Of a DNA stretch of 64,000 bases, positions 1-12,986 are shown one piece after another (the stretch's first letter is position 1; the number at the start of each line of letters is the position of its first letter). The stretch is taken from NCBI GenBank assembly GCA_029204225.1, contig CM055104.1, positions 26,314,394 to 26,378,393 of the forward strand. The letters run 5' to 3'. The position numbers and the translations under genes are program-made. The DNA comes from Diphasiastrum complanatum. Its lineage: Eukaryota > Streptophyta > Lycopodiopsida > Lycopodiales > Lycopodiaceae. The notes under the pieces were generated by a model. That model worked only from the letters and a program-made list of their open reading frames with translations, was not told the DNA's origin and searched no databases.

Positions 1-1947
1 CACGGCTGTGTGTGGTTAAGGCCTGGATGCAAGTTCAAGAGTTAGATTTGCCAGCTAGCCAAACTCACAACAAAGCAGCACACAAAGCCAATCAACCAAA
101 AAGTATGTGATTGCAGGAATATCTAGGATGATAAAAAACATCAAGTAAGAAGCTAATTTATCTGTTATTTGAAAGATCCTGATGCCTAAGGTGTGTATTT
201 GCAGTTGCAGAAGCTTAAGGATGCTCTTATAATGCACAACACACAACGCTGCAGTATAGGTCCTCCAGTAGGAGTGGGCGATTTATTTGCCACTTTAGAC
301 CAGCCTGCTGCAGCTGCTGGGTCTACAAGATAATACTTGGAGGATAGATTGTTCTGAGTGGTTATGATCAGCGGTCAATTTCTCAAAATTTGGGGATTGG
401 GCTTCAATGTGCTTTGTAGTAATATCTGAATAGTAGTTTTTTCGAAGCAGATATGATATCTCTCAAGAAGAGCATTCATACTGGCTTAGATTTCAAGAAG
501 AGAAGGTTTCTGATAATATTTCAGATCTCCAATGTCTGTCAAGAAAGGGGGGGGGGGGGGCGACTGATAGAGCTGCAAGCTGGTTTTTTAGACTCAAAAC
601 GACTGCCTGCACCAAGGATTCATTGTCCATACATTCACACCTCTTTGACTATGTATCTTCAAAAGGACCAGTAGGTTGTCAGGTAGCAGGTGCGCTTAAA
701 AACTGGTCATTCATATTTTTTCTGTTGTATGTACGTCCTCATATGTGTACCTGCTGTTGAAGTTGAACTCCAGACCTCAAGTTGAGGAAAGGAAGTTTTC
801 ATCAACATGCCACTTGGTGGACTGGTTGTTCATTCTTAGCAAGTTGCTCTATGGCAATAATACAGTCGGAAGCTGTCATGTATCTATTTTATTTTGATGA
901 CGTTTTGTAAGATAGATGAAGAGATCATTGCTTTGTTAAGGTCTCCCTTATCGAATTTAAACGAATTCTTTGTTGCCCAGTATTGTGTTGATAAGACATT
1001 AATCTGTATGGTGTTGAGAAGGCAAAACAATCTGTGTTCACAATTGATTTTTTTGAAATTGCTCTTACAACCTGTTACAATTTAGTATTCATACGTTTTG
1101 ACAAAGTGTATGTACTTTTGATTTCCATTTGTCAATCTGCTTGTGATTTTCAATTTTTTCCTTATTAATTCTTCCATGAGAACTTTCAAGGATCAGGTAA
1201 ATCACTTACATAGTTTGATGTTACTTTCACAATAGAAACAGCAACTTTTCTTTTTCTTGATATAGAACTATGTTAGAAGCATTAATAATACTTTTGTGGA
1301 GAAACGTTCATGAGTTGACCAAAAACCTTTTCTGCTCAAGCACTAAAAGGTGCAATTGTTGCTTCTCCTTTTCTCGATGTCTTTCATGGTTTCCATTTTA
1401 TGCCCATCTATTTGACGTGATTCCATTTTACATTTTTATACTTTCAATGTGGCATATGGTAGTCTTCTCAATATTTCAACTAGCCTATGTTGCTTTCATC
1501 AAAACTTGGGATTAGAGCATCGATTTTGGAGGGGAGAAAGTGTGTGCTAATTCTACAGAGTGCAGGGGGAGAGAATTCCAATTTTTTAATTTTCCCCATA
1601 AGTGCAATGGGAGGGTCAGAAGGGGAAAACCACAAACCCTGATTTTCATGTTTAGACAAAATCATCATGTTTTCGTTTGGGTTGCAACAAATAGTAGATC
1701 ATTGTACAATAGCAAGCACAAAAATTGGAGCTGTATAGCCAAAGCCACTGCAAAGTCTAATTGTCTAACTTTGTCACGTTCATTTACTTATATCAAACTG
1801 TTCTTAGCAGTCATGTCCTCAAGCTACAAAATATCAAAAATTGCACTTATCATCTTGTATGCATTGTCACTTCATGCTAGTGTGGCAACAAAATTATAAA
1901 GCCAAAAGTTTATGAGAGTGAAAATTGTAGATGCAGGTCTACAATAT

Positions 1948-2049
1948 ATTAGGTTCTAGACTAGACCAGAAGAGGTCTTCCTCCCTTTCATTTACAATAA
2001 ATTAGGCTCTAGACTAGACCAAAAGGGGTCTTCCTCGCTTTCATCTAAG
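1948..2049. repeat. Tandem duplication, about 53 bp x 2
   Basis: Two adjacent copies of about 50 bp start at 1948 and 2001. They share the core TAGACTAGACCA followed by GGTCTTCCTC, with a handful of substitutions between them. No coding content. Confidence 0.8.
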
Positions 2050-2410
2050 TAATGTGCTACTACCGAGTGAGTTTATGGTAAGTTCCACATTACGTCTTCA
2101 CATCGCAATGTGTTCAACTGCTATGTCCCTTGGTGTGCTTCTACATCCACATCATTGGTGCTTCTTTTGTTGCAAATACTTGCATACCAACCAGCTTGTT
2201 TTCGTCTCTTGCCACACCTTTATTAACAAATAGCCACATAATGTGGTACATTAAGAGAGTGGGTTGAACACTTACGAAGGGGAACAATTTTACTAAAACT
2301 CAAAGAAATATAAAAACTCAAAGAAATATGTTATGACTAATGTGAAAGTAAAACTTTTTGTCGAGTTTCATATTTTTTGGTTTTTTCTTTTAAAAAAAGC
2401 AAAAAAAGAG

Positions 2411-2415
<5 letters not shown>

Positions 2416-2505
<90 letters not shown>
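2416..2505. repeat. (AG)n microsatellite, about 90 bp
   Basis: An uninterrupted AG dinucleotide tract. It is one of about ten long GA/CT tracts in the window. Arg-Glu repeat reading frames across it are artefacts of the repeat. Confidence 0.97.
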
Positions 2506-2507
<2 letters not shown>

Positions 2508-2699
2508 AACTATGTTATGGAAGCAATCCTCTTTCTAAACTAAATGAGTTCCTACTCAAAGTAGATATTCTACTAATGAAAGGAATTTTTTTTAATCACT
2601 CATGTCATATAATTTTGAAACACTATGTATGAATTCAAATTCATAGGATGACAGATTCTATGTTTCTTTGATACGTTCGTGACATCATGGACTTGAGAG

Positions 2700-3259
2700 A
2701 TTGTAAAGTCAAGTGGTCTGAATTGTTGTTAAGAATAAATTTGACATTTAAAATCATAGAACTTCCTCAAATATTTTCACGTGATAGATTAGAGAACTTC
2801 GTTTGGGTAATTGCAATACCTTGATTACTTTGCCAAACTTTCACACCCAAGCAGTAGTGCATTATGTCCAAATGTGTCATATCAAACTCCTTGCAAAGAT
2901 TTGATTCGACTTACTTCAACAAACCGTCATTACTACTAGCAATGATCAAATCATCCACATAAAGTACTATCAAGAGTATAGAGCCATCCCTAACAAGTGT
3001 GTATAGATTGCAATCTGATGAAGTGCAAACCCTCGCTTATGAAATACGATCCATACCAAGCACCAGGAGCCTGCTCCAAGCGGCCATACAAAGCTTTATG
3101 TAACTTACATACCTTGGTCTCCTCTCCCTGGATCATGAAGCCGTTAGGTTGTGCCATATGTATTTCCTCATCTAGAGTGTCATTAAGAAACGCAGATTTA
3201 ACATCCATCTGATGGACTTTTCCGCCAAACTTAGCTGCTAGGGCAAGCAAAAGCCTCAA
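2700..3259 (-). pseudogene. Ty1/copia reverse transcriptase relic
   Basis: Read on the minus strand, this is part of the reverse transcriptase of a copia polyprotein. At the upper end (about 3259-2990) it shows the Q-M-D-V-K-S-A-F-L-N block and the region ending L-H-K-A-L-Y-G, which are typical of copia RT. Near 2965-2945 it has the catalytic Y-V-D-D box, followed after an in-frame stop by F-D-M-T-H-L and then L-G-V-K-V. The match fades near 2700. There is no gag, integrase, RNase H or LTR nearby, so this is an isolated fragment with at least two stops and a frame change. Unlike the other two copia relics in the window, its Y-x-D-D box is intact. Confidence 0.85.
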
Positions 3260-3987
3260 AGTACTACATTAATATCTCCACTTGACTGAGGTCACCCTAC
3301 TCCACTTAGTGTGCTAGCTCAAATTGTATCAAATTTGATGTAAAATTGACTGCAAATAGTTCAGTTTCATGAGAAAAGCCTCCAAAAATCACATGTACAG
3401 AACACCGAGTTCGCTTTCTACTTTCACATAATTGTTCTCTGAGAATTGCTTATAGCTTGATCTAATAACTCTTTTGCAAACTCTAAAACTAATGGCTATA
3501 ATAAGCTCTTTCAGCTCTACTTCGACAACACTAAGTTGTTGGCCATGTATGGTACATGCCCAACGCACGAGACATAATACGGAGGGCTCATACAGCCTCC
3601 CTTTTGGAAGTAATGTACTTAAATGAAAGTCAGACACCAATGGTGCACTTGCATTGCACAAAGTGCAAAATATTGTAAATATGTCTCGAAGCGTAAAATA
3701 GAGGAAACAGAGAATTTTTGGTTAAAAGTGCCTCGAAACACAATAGGAAATGTGGCGTGGCTCAATAGAAAATATGACAAAAACATTCTAAAGTCAAGTT
3801 AATTGCTATAAAAAACAAGTTAACTTAGACTATTAAGCTTACAAATGGGCCAAAGTGCCACTTCAACTCATTTGGACCCAACTATATTAAGGGTCAAATC
3901 CTTTTTATTTCATGTTCTAAAATTTCATTTGTGCAATCAAAGAGTTGAGTTCCCTCCTTTTTGTGTTTATGTGAATGCTTTGAGAGA

Positions 3988-3992
<5 letters not shown>

Positions 3993-4050
<58 letters not shown>
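3993..4050. repeat. (AG)n microsatellite
   Basis: About 58 bp of uninterrupted AG repeat in non-coding DNA. Confidence 0.97.
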
Positions 4051-4052
<2 letters not shown>

Positions 4053-7000
4053 GTGAGGTAAGTGTTTCATTTTATATGTTTGATGCTTGTTTCTCTACTA
4101 CGTATGCTTGATGCCTAGATTGCTAGACATACGTAGTATCCTCTTTTTGCCATAGGAATGCTAGATTTGCTATGTAGGTTCTTAGTGCCAAGCTATGGAT
4201 TTGCGCTTAGGAAGAACGACTTCCAAGCTCTTCCATAGTTTGTCTCCCTTCTCTTCCTTTCCTATTGACTGTAGTATACAAAATAACTGTTAGATCCATA
4301 TCACATGCCTTAAGCCACCATAGGTAGGATTTCCCTTTTGTTGAAGCCTTGAAATCCAAAAAGGCCAAGAGCATTGAAGGGTACGGCGCCACAAATAGCC
4401 ATGACGTAGTAGGAATAGATTTAGTTAGTTCCCCTTGCATTTTCTAGGATTCTTTGGTAATTTTAATCCTCCGAATAAGGGCAGCACGGAGGCATGCCGC
4501 TCCCTCGTTCATAGAGACATAGTTTTGCCTTAAGATCACACTTTTCTCATTGGATCGAGTCTCGACCTTGCTATACTACAACGGAGTTGATCCTTCATTT
4601 TTCTTGCCCATTGCACTCTAGCAGAGATAAAATCTATAGGGGCAAAAATAAGGGTAACAAAATCCAACCTTATCAGTCTAGGGTGAGGGCACCCATTGCT
4701 AGTTACCCCAAAAAGTTAGTTTTGTGGTTATGTTATGCACGTGACAACATACCTAATTTGGCCACACACACATTAAGGTTAGCAGAACGACCTATCCATT
4801 GATGAAACACAATAGAATACATGTAACCTAGGGCTAGTGTGACTATGCACCACTAGACCTAATTAGACTTGTGTCCCATAACAGTTTTATCCCTCCTACT
4901 ACCGTATTGTGAACACTGATGTCATGTTTTGCTAGTACTAGGTTACTGATGGTATGGCTAGTGTGGTGCTGTAACTAGCCAGCCTAGTATTGGTAACGAT
5001 GTACTACACTAAACATGCCTAATCTATGCTAAGTATTGTGCTGAAAGCACCAACCTTCATGATTACTAGTGTTGCACCACAAACAACATTCCGTGACAAG
5101 GCCATGTTAGCATTGCTAGCGTTGTGTTGAAAGCAGATGGTAGGCTAGGACCAAGCAGCACTGTGTTGTACCTAGTAGATGACAACACTCATTAAGTTCC
5201 TTTAGAATGCTTAACATCTGTTAGTGTGATAAACTAGCTAGCCAGTAGCACTTATGTTGTACTGTACCGAGCCTACCCAACTCTACTGCTATACGACTAA
5301 TTGGGTGCGATTTATTAGTGAGCATTTCTCGGCGAGCATTTCATGGCAAGCACTCTTGCGAGAAATTGTATGGTGGCGAGCACTTCTCTAACTTGAGGAT
5401 TTTTCTAACATTATTATTGTTTGGGTTTAGGGATGAAAGTGTGGCTCAGATACGGCTTCTTAAATTACTTAGATCAAGAATAGATCTAGATAGCTCGTTG
5501 CCTAAGAGTTCCATCTTCAGCAGTCCCCCACTATTGCAAACACAATTGGGTATTGCAAAACCAAAAAAAATATATTTATAAAGCAAACTACGGGTATTAG
5601 CAAAAAATTACATCAATGTCCAAATTGAAAAAAAAAAATGTTAAATTTGAAAAGGTGTCAAGCTTGGAATTACACCAAATTTAATGACGTTTTTGTTTCC
5701 TAGCCACAATACACTAGAATCTCAAGTTCAATTGTCCCAATCTGATTAATATGCACAATAATTTTACTCAATATTTTACATAAAATTCTATTTGATCATG
5801 AAGTGTTTAGTTAGGAGTCTAATGGTTTCATTTCTTGTTTTTTCACGTTAGTCGACTAAAGAAAAGTCTACGTGAAGGGGATCATCTTGGTTCCAGAGAT
5901 CTATTGGACTTGTCAATGGAATCATTAGGTGTGACTTGAACCTGAAAGGATCTTGGATACAGGAACTAAATGATTTCGTAATTGTTTAGTTATCGAGTAT
6001 TTGGTTCGATGAAAAGTCATACAAATGATGATGACTCTTGGGAATAGAAAGACAACCTAAGAAAGAACTTCACTATCTTTAAAATTTGAGGACAAAACTT
6101 GAATAAGATTTATGAATAGAAAAAAAGCAAACAAAAATATTTAATTATGATGAATTGCAATTTTGGATAAATGCAACAATGATGATAAATCATTGATACG
6201 ATTCTATTTCATTGTATAAGAGAAATTGTTGACAAACGTAAGACGACACCATGCAATTGAGAAGCAAACATTGTTTGCATTTCTATCTTTGAGAAAGTAT
6301 AGGAACTAGAGCTCGAATCAAGTTCAGAAGAATAGAAAGTGCGGATATAAATTGTGAGAGAGTAGTTAGTTTTTCTTGTTTAAACATTCTAGTGGAAACA
6401 CAAGGAAGTTATGGAAGATAAATAAATAACAAAGATTTGACAAAACAATATGCAAAGGCTATGGAAGTTTTGAAATTATAATAATTTTCACAATGTTACC
6501 CTACATTACAAATAGAAACTACTGAGTGTAAAATAGATGATCAAAGGTATTATTGGATGTTGATCCATGGAAGCTAATTTGATAAGCAAACATTTAGAAT
6601 GACCAAATAATGAAATATAAAAAAATCATAAACAAAGTAAAATGATAAACTTTCTATAACATCCTAATCATTGCTCTCCTCGGGAATCAACTATCATTTA
6701 TTGTACAATCTTACATGAAAAAGTTATATTGGGAATATGTAACAAATGCAAGTCCTAGCTCCAAAGCTTTTTTGAAATAATGTCTTTGTTTTCCTTTCAC
6801 ATGTTTTTGCTTGGGGCTTGTTCCATCTCAAAAGGTTCAAAGTGCTCTCGGTCACCACCATCTCCTTGACCTCTTAATAACTTTAGTCATAAGCTCAAAC
6901 ACAAAGTCTTGCCTTTGCAAGCAAGGTCTTATTGCCACAATATGTGCTAGTGGTGAGATGTAAAACACAGGCCAATGGGCTATTGCTACATATACAAACA

Positions 7001-8130
7001 AGCAAGACACAATTTCAAATTAGCTATGCTCTCACAAATGCCACAAGAATCAGTTGCACGTGCAAACACTGTGACTACCCTAGACCTTGGCTCTCCTTCA
7101 AGCTTAATGTCTGCATGAATGTCCAACTAGCCTATACATTGGTTTCAATTCCCATGATTAGTTTGCTTATGGGTGAAATTTGCCACGTGCAGAGAGCACG
7201 AACCACGAACTTGTTGGGTAAGTGGGTCAACAACATATAGCATCATGTAACCTCGCCACATTCACCACCTGCTAGGCTATCATTTTTCATCATTCTTCAT
7301 GGATAACATGTATTATGCCTTTAGGTATGAACATTTCAAAGGCCAAATGAATATGTTGCAAGGCTACAAATATCTTTGAAAGTTAGTAAGTTTGGAGCCA
7401 TGTGCTTTTATAAAATTTTATTTGAAAATAAAAATGAGATGCTCTTTAGTATTTATGATTTTTCACGATTCAATGAGATTGCAACTTCCTTGCGCTTTAT
7501 AGGCAAAGAAAAGTAGCACACATTTTTTAGTTCTTGTCCAATCCAAAAAGACTATCATCCAAAGGTGATGATTCCTAGGAACTTAAGGGGATTTGGCCTT
7601 GATGCGGTTGCAATTAAGCCATGATATTTGGCCTCGACGTGCTGTCAATTCAACATCCAAAAGTGATGGATGATTTAAGGGGCTTTAATCTCGGTGTGCT
7701 CTCACACATCCCGTTTCTTGTTGCAATAAAGCTGTTGGATTTGGCCTAAGGTGTTGTATTTGGCCCTTATGTGCTCTCAATAACACATCTAAGAATCATA
7801 GATGCCTCATAGCACTTAAAAGGCATGTAAAGGGCTTTGATTTAGGTGTGCTCTCAACCACACATCCTCTAATCTCTTCCTAGATGCAATTGAGCCCCTA
7901 CATTTGTTCCATATGCTTACAATGTCTTAACTCAACTTGCATTCCTCCACATGTAATGTTTTTGTTCATAATGGGTGGGATTGGAGGCCCCATTGTGCTT
8001 TTAAGATGCTAGGGAGTGGATAATGAGGGCACCCACACAACACTCTTGGATGAGATTGGGTCCTTTGGATGAGGGTGGGTCCATACTACATAAGGCTCTT
8101 CCATCCCCAAAGTCACTTACTGGCGCGGAG
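4051..8130. other. Intergenic DNA, no gene recognised
   Basis: AT-rich DNA with no recognisable protein or RNA gene. The longest open frames (about 60-100 codons) show no family features. Part of it (about 7560-7930) is made of degenerate repeats. The final few hundred bases become GC-richer towards the CBP60 promoter. Confidence 0.55.
7560..7930. repeat. Degenerate dispersed/tandem repeats
   Basis: Phrases such as GTGTGCTCTC followed by ACACATC, TTTGGCCT, and AAAGTGATGGATG-like words recur about every 100 bp with many differences. This suggests an old, decayed tandem array. No coding potential was seen. Confidence 0.45.
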
Positions 8131-8322
8131 GCTGGGCAACGCCCGCGCCAATGGTTGTGAAGAAATAATATGATCATGCTAGCGAGCGATGTATGGTCTC
8201 TGAGAGCCTAAAATCTTTGGACATGGCTGGGCAACGCGCACACTAGTGGTTGCGGTGAAATAATCTGATCGTGCTAGTGAGCGATGGATGGTCTGTGAGA
8301 GCCTCAAATCTTTGGACACGGG
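8131..8322. repeat. Tandem duplication, about 95 bp x 2, upstream of CBP60
   Basis: Copy 1 starts at 8131 and copy 2 at 8226, both with GCTGGGCAACGC. They share the blocks GTGCTAG/ATGCTAG, GAGCGATG, ATGGTCT and AAATCTTTGGACA. Substitutions between copies are scattered. The duplication lies roughly 250-450 bp upstream of the TATA-like box of the CBP60 gene, so it could duplicate upstream control sequence. That role is inference only. Confidence 0.75.
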
Positions 8323-8458
8323 CAAACAGTGGACTTTGTCAGGCGTAATCTGATCTGTGCTGGTAAGTGACGAGGCTCCCATCCCACCATAATTTGTGCA
8401 AGGAAAATAACATAAACGAAGGGTGTAATATTTGGGTGTGGCGAATGACATGGCCAAG

Positions 8459-8581
8459 CACGTGGGGGTGGGGCCTGTCCATGTGTCACGTAAATGCGCG
8501 TGAACGCGGAGACTGAAGCCTAGGGTGTATGTAGCCTGTCACCCTCCAGGACGCGGCGGATGCGGCGACGGCTTATATAAT
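8459..8581 (+). promoter_or_regulatory. Putative CBP60 core promoter
   Basis: A TATATAAT box lies at 8574-8581. Upstream are a CACGTG G-box (8459-8464) and two ACGCGG words (8504-8509, 8551-8556). ACGCGG matches the vCGCGb core bound by CAMTA calmodulin-binding transcription factors, which are known to control some CBP60 genes in Arabidopsis. The DNA changes here from AT-rich to GC-rich and is followed by a GAGCGA-rich leader. The start codon is about 850 bp downstream, so the leader is long and probably contains an intron. Transcription from this box is inferred, not shown. Confidence 0.5.
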
Positions 8582-9432
8582 ATTTTTCTAGCCGCCGTTT
8601 TCTTCTCTTTTGCCTTTTGGATCGATCGATCCATCCATCCATCGACAGAAAGAGAGAGCGAGACTGCGAATGCGAGAGCGAGAGCGAGAGCGAGAGCGAG
8701 CTCCTTTTGGTCGTTGATGTGCGTTATGATCGGGAGCTCCTTTGGCTGCAGCAGCTTTTTTTGTTCTGTTCTTGCATCTGATTTCCGCCTGCTGCTGCTT
8801 TTGTGTCCGTCCTTCGCTTCTTTTGGTTCGTCTGCTTGGTGCTTGTAAAGAGGCGGGGTGTGGGCATCAGTGAGGACTGTCGTAGCTCTTCCTTGCCGGA
8901 GTTGCTGTGCTATGTTCGATTTCATTAGCGGTTCCTATCTTGTGAATTCGCTCTTCGGCTTTCATTTTGCTTAGCTACTGGTATGGGCCTTTTCACGCAG
9001 TATAGAAAACGCGTTCATCAGCTGTCATAGTTTCTCTGGTGTGCCTGTTTCATCTTAGGCTTGTACTTGACTTGAAAGGACGTAATCCAATCATGTAATG
9101 TATACTTAATTTGCGCAAGTTTTTGTGGATGCCTAATGAGCCTCTTGTAACTTGGTTCAATCGTTTGTTGTCGTGTTTCACGTTTCGAGCTCGTGAGCTT
9201 GTTTATATCTTCACAATGCAAAACCTTGCTCGTTGCTATTAGTGGCTATTTTATGATAGAATTACTGACTATGTTAGGAGCTTTCATTTTCTTGTAGCCT
9301 CTGCAATTTAAATCTTATCTACGGTTGCATCTGTTTAGCAATCTGTGTTGTCGTGAGTTTTTGGGCTTTAAGATTTCAGATCTATGCATTAAGCTACGTG
9401 ATGTTGTCAATTTGGAATATTAGACAGATAGC

Positions 9433-12400
9433 ATGACTCCCAACTCGGAGACGGTAGGGATGGCACGGGAGAAAAGGCCTTTGGAAAGACAGCTTTCAGA
9501 GGAAAGGTTTCCTGAGGGAAAGAGACAACGTATACCCGCGCTTGCGAGGTTCGTTAACGAACGAATCTTGGTTTCAGTTAAAACTTTCTTTTAGAATGTG
9601 AGGTACATTCAATTCTATTCTAAGATTCTGAAGTTTTTGCAGTGTGATCGTTGAGGCTGTGAAAATGGACAGTTTACAGAAACTTTGCTCAACTCTGGAG
9701 CCTCTGCTACGAAAAGTGGTAGAGTGGAATAAATTTAAGCTCGTAGATTAGTTGCTCACACTGTTGATGGTTAGTCATCATAAAAATTTCTCTGATCCTC
9801 CACTGGACTGGCTTTATCGCTTGTTCTCTGATGCTGATTTGTAAAATTTCTTGTAGATTCTTCATCGTATTACTAATTACTTATGAAGTTGCTGTCTGTT
9901 CTCATTTTGATGATTGTCAGGTAGGTGAGGAAGTTGAGCGTGCTCTATCTAAATTAGCTCCGGCAAGGATAGGACCAAGGTGAATTGACTATTGACTCTT
10001 TTCTGACTCTGTTAGTTGAGAGTTTTAGCCAAATCTTTTATGAGAAGTTTTTTTGATAGTGCCGCTAAGTTTTTATGTCTGTGTACTGATATGATCCGCA
10101 ATTTTGGAGTCTCAGATCATCACCAAAAGGATTGCAAGGAGCAAATGACAAAAGCTTACGCTTGCGATTTCGAAACAAGTTAGCTCTTCCATTGTTCACT
10201 GGCAGCAAAGTTGAGGGAGAACAAGGATCAGCTATCCACGTTGTATTGCAAGACGCCTGCACTGGTCAGGTGGTGACTGCAGGACCAGAAGCATCTGCTA
10301 AACTGGAAGTAGTTGTGCTGGAAGGTGATTTTTCTGTTGATGAAGATGACGACTGGTCACAGGAAGATTTTTATTCTCAGGAACTGAGGGAACGTGACGG
10401 GAAAAGGCCCCTGCTGACGGGAGATTTGACAGTCGTGCTAAAGGAGGGAATCGGCACAGTTGGAGAGCTGACCTTTACTGATAATTCTAGCTGGCTAAGG
10501 AGTAGGAAGTTCAGACTTGGAGTGAAGATTGCGTCAGGTTATTGTGAGGGGCATCGCATTCGAGAAGCAAAGACAGAAGCATTTACTGTCAAGGATCATC
10601 GAGGAGAACGTACGTATGTGATCTGGAAAATTTTCCAGAGTTTATTTGACTACAAGTGATTGCTCATTTTCATATCCTAATTGTGCTATGCGTGACAATT
10701 TTAATTCAGTAGTTTATATCCAAATTCAAGAAGTAGCTGTAAAGCATTAAAAAACACTAAACATTATAAGATACTGGCTTCGAAAGTGACAAGGCATGTC
10801 TAGGAAGGGTGCATGATAGCTGCACTTGGTTGAACATAAGCTGAACAGGACTCTCTCTAGGATAATATACAGTGACGGTTTTAACTTTTTAGATGGCTAT
10901 GCATAATATTTACATGGAGTTCAGCTGCAAATGCTGACATTGAAGGTTTCTGTTCAACACTTGGAGTGCTTTCTCTTCAAATTGGAGTACTTGAAGCTTA
11001 TTCTAGATTCATGGGAAACTAGGCGGCACCTTAATTGAAATGTAGGTTTCATCTTCTGGCAGTGTATAAGAAGCACTATCCACCAACTTTGCATGATGAA
11101 GTGTGGCGCTTGGATAAGATTGGAAAGGATGGTGCGTTTCACAAAAGGCTCAATAAGGCAGGAATATATACTGTAGAAGACTTTCTGCGTCTTGTGGTGA
11201 TGGATCTTGAGAAACTACGCAATGTAAGAAGTGACATTTAATGTCTGGCTTTGAATTTTACCAATTTCAGGCTATTGATTTCATTCAAGTATACAATTAA
11301 TAAGCTTCAAGCTAGCGACTTATGTTCTGGAGCACGTAGTTTATTGTGTATATTATTGTAGTGGTGTTCTTATCATGGAGGGTCTCTCATCACGTTCTTT
11401 GGTGATCTACTGTCTTGTTTAACCAGTCCTTGCTACTCTTTTGTTCATCATTACTTGCAGGTATTAGGAAGTGGTATGTCAAACAAAATGTGGGAAGGAA
11501 CTGTTGAACATGCTAAAACTTGTTTGCTCAGCGGTAAAATTCATGTTTACTATGCGGATGAGAAGCACAGCATTGGTGTAGTATTCAACAACATTTTTCA
11601 GCTCATGGGGCTTATTGCAGCTGGACAGTACATGTCTGTTGATTCTTTATCCGATTCGGAGAAGGTTTGTTCATATGTCTGTTAAGAACTCTTGTACAAA
11701 TTTTAGACATCTATGTAACATTGAAATTACTGTTTTTGAATGACCAATTTGGGAATTTTAAGTTGATGTGCAGATGTACGTTGACAGGCTAGTCAAGGTA
11801 GCATATGAAAATTGGGAAAGGGTGGTTGAATATGATGGTGAAGCCCTCATAGATATGAAGCCTTGGAAGCTAATGGACATAAGTGCAGAATCTGCAGATC
11901 CTATCAATACAAGGAGTTCATCAAGCCAAAGCGAGCATACCACAAGTATGCAGGATCAAGCTGTTGTATCTTCTGGTCTGCCAGTGGTTGTGTATCAATC
12001 ATTAAATACCTCAAGTAAAGGTACCAATGTGGTCCTAAGATTTGCTTGCATAGGCATATATAAAGCCACGGCATCATGTTTCTAATTTTTTTTTTTTGTC
12101 AATTTCAATCTAAAGCCACCTAAGTAAAGATGTAGCTAGTTGGGCTTGGAGCTTGTCAGTTTGTCTCTGGATGCTTTCTAGAGCAATTGAGTCGGGGATT
12201 TTTTTTCTTTCAGGATGTCTCAGTAGATAAGGGCACACTGATTTGTCTCATTAGAGGAACCGTGAGTATCGTAAAGTTTATTGAAGAAGTTTGGAACACA
12301 TATTAAACTAATGGTTTATGTCACTGCATTTGGGTGCAGATATGGTGCAGGAACAATCTTTTTCAGCTGATTCACACAATTCTTTCACTACAAACCACTT

Positions 12401-12986
12401 GTATGGTTGTAGTCATATCGATTCAGGAATGGATATGAGTATGAGTTTGCTGAGTCGTTCATCTTTGGGAAGCACGAAGCAAGAAAGTGTGATGATGCAG
12501 AACAGCTCGGCAGTGAATCTCTTACCTGCAAGTTCTCTTCAAGCTTTGACATCGCCAGTCTTACCATACCATCTGGAGAGTTCTGCCATGCAATCTGGTA
12601 GTGACATGTGCAATATGTGGCCTCGATTCCAAAGCAGAGAACTTGGAGAGCGAGACGGCTTTTCAAAAGGTGGTCTATTGGAAGAACACTATTCAGAGGA
12701 AGAACTACGTATGAAGAGCCTGGAGTTGTTGGGACATGAAGACTTCAGCTTGGAAATGCAGCAGCTCGCTTGTAGCAACTACAGTCTACAGGGAGATTTC
12801 AACTTTCCTTCCCCTGAATGTTCTCCAGCTCCAGAGGCTGATGGGGTTCATCTTCAAACTGGTCGGACTGCTCATGCTAAGGCTAACATTGGGTGGTTGA
12901 AACTTAAAGCAGCATTGCGATGGGGTATCTTTATAAGGAAGAGAGCAGCCACGAGAAGGGCATACTTGGGACTTCTGGAACATTGA
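9433..12986 (+). CDS. CBP60: Calmodulin-binding protein 60 family protein (complete, 8 coding exons)
   Basis: Exons 9433-9548, 9643-9718, 9921-9979, 10116-10609, 11063-11223, 11461-11664, 11774-12020 and 12340-12986 join in frame across GT-AG introns to give 667 residues. The N-terminus has a basic K-R-Q-R nuclear-signal-like stretch, then the conserved S-V-I-V-E-A-V-K and S-L-Q-K-L-C blocks (about residues 39-60). The plant CBP60 core follows (about 83-375), with [33 protein letters not shown] and G-M-S-N-K-M-W-E. The last 30 residues contain G-W[15 protein letters not shown], a basic amphipathic helix like the C-terminal calmodulin-binding site of CBP60a-f. The family comprises plant nuclear DNA-binding proteins; some drive salicylic-acid defence genes (CBP60g, SARD1) and CBP60a represses immunity. 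Having the C-terminal site, this looks more like the CBP60a-f type than SARD1. The exon 7 donor is ambiguous (12014 or 12020); only 12020 keeps the frame. No lesions were seen. Confidence 0.93.

Larger units (their letters stand above)
1..2690. other. Intergenic DNA, no gene recognised
   Basis: Only short chance open frames are present and none resembles a known protein. The stretch includes a run of 14 G at 547-560, a two-copy tandem repeat (1948-2049) and a long GA tract (2416-2505). Base composition is AT-rich. I see no RNA gene or clear promoter. Confidence 0.6.

Noticed and set aside
8525-8925. Open frames of 107 and 128 codons on both strands near the CBP60 promoter
   Set aside because: They span the TATA-like box and the GAGCGA-rich leader; low-complexity, with no family features.
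12214-12261. Possible extra CBP60 exon between exons 7 and 8
   Set aside because: It has CAG and GTGAGT borders, but joining it to exon 7 gives an early stop in the needed phase; direct joining of 12020 to 12340 keeps the frame.
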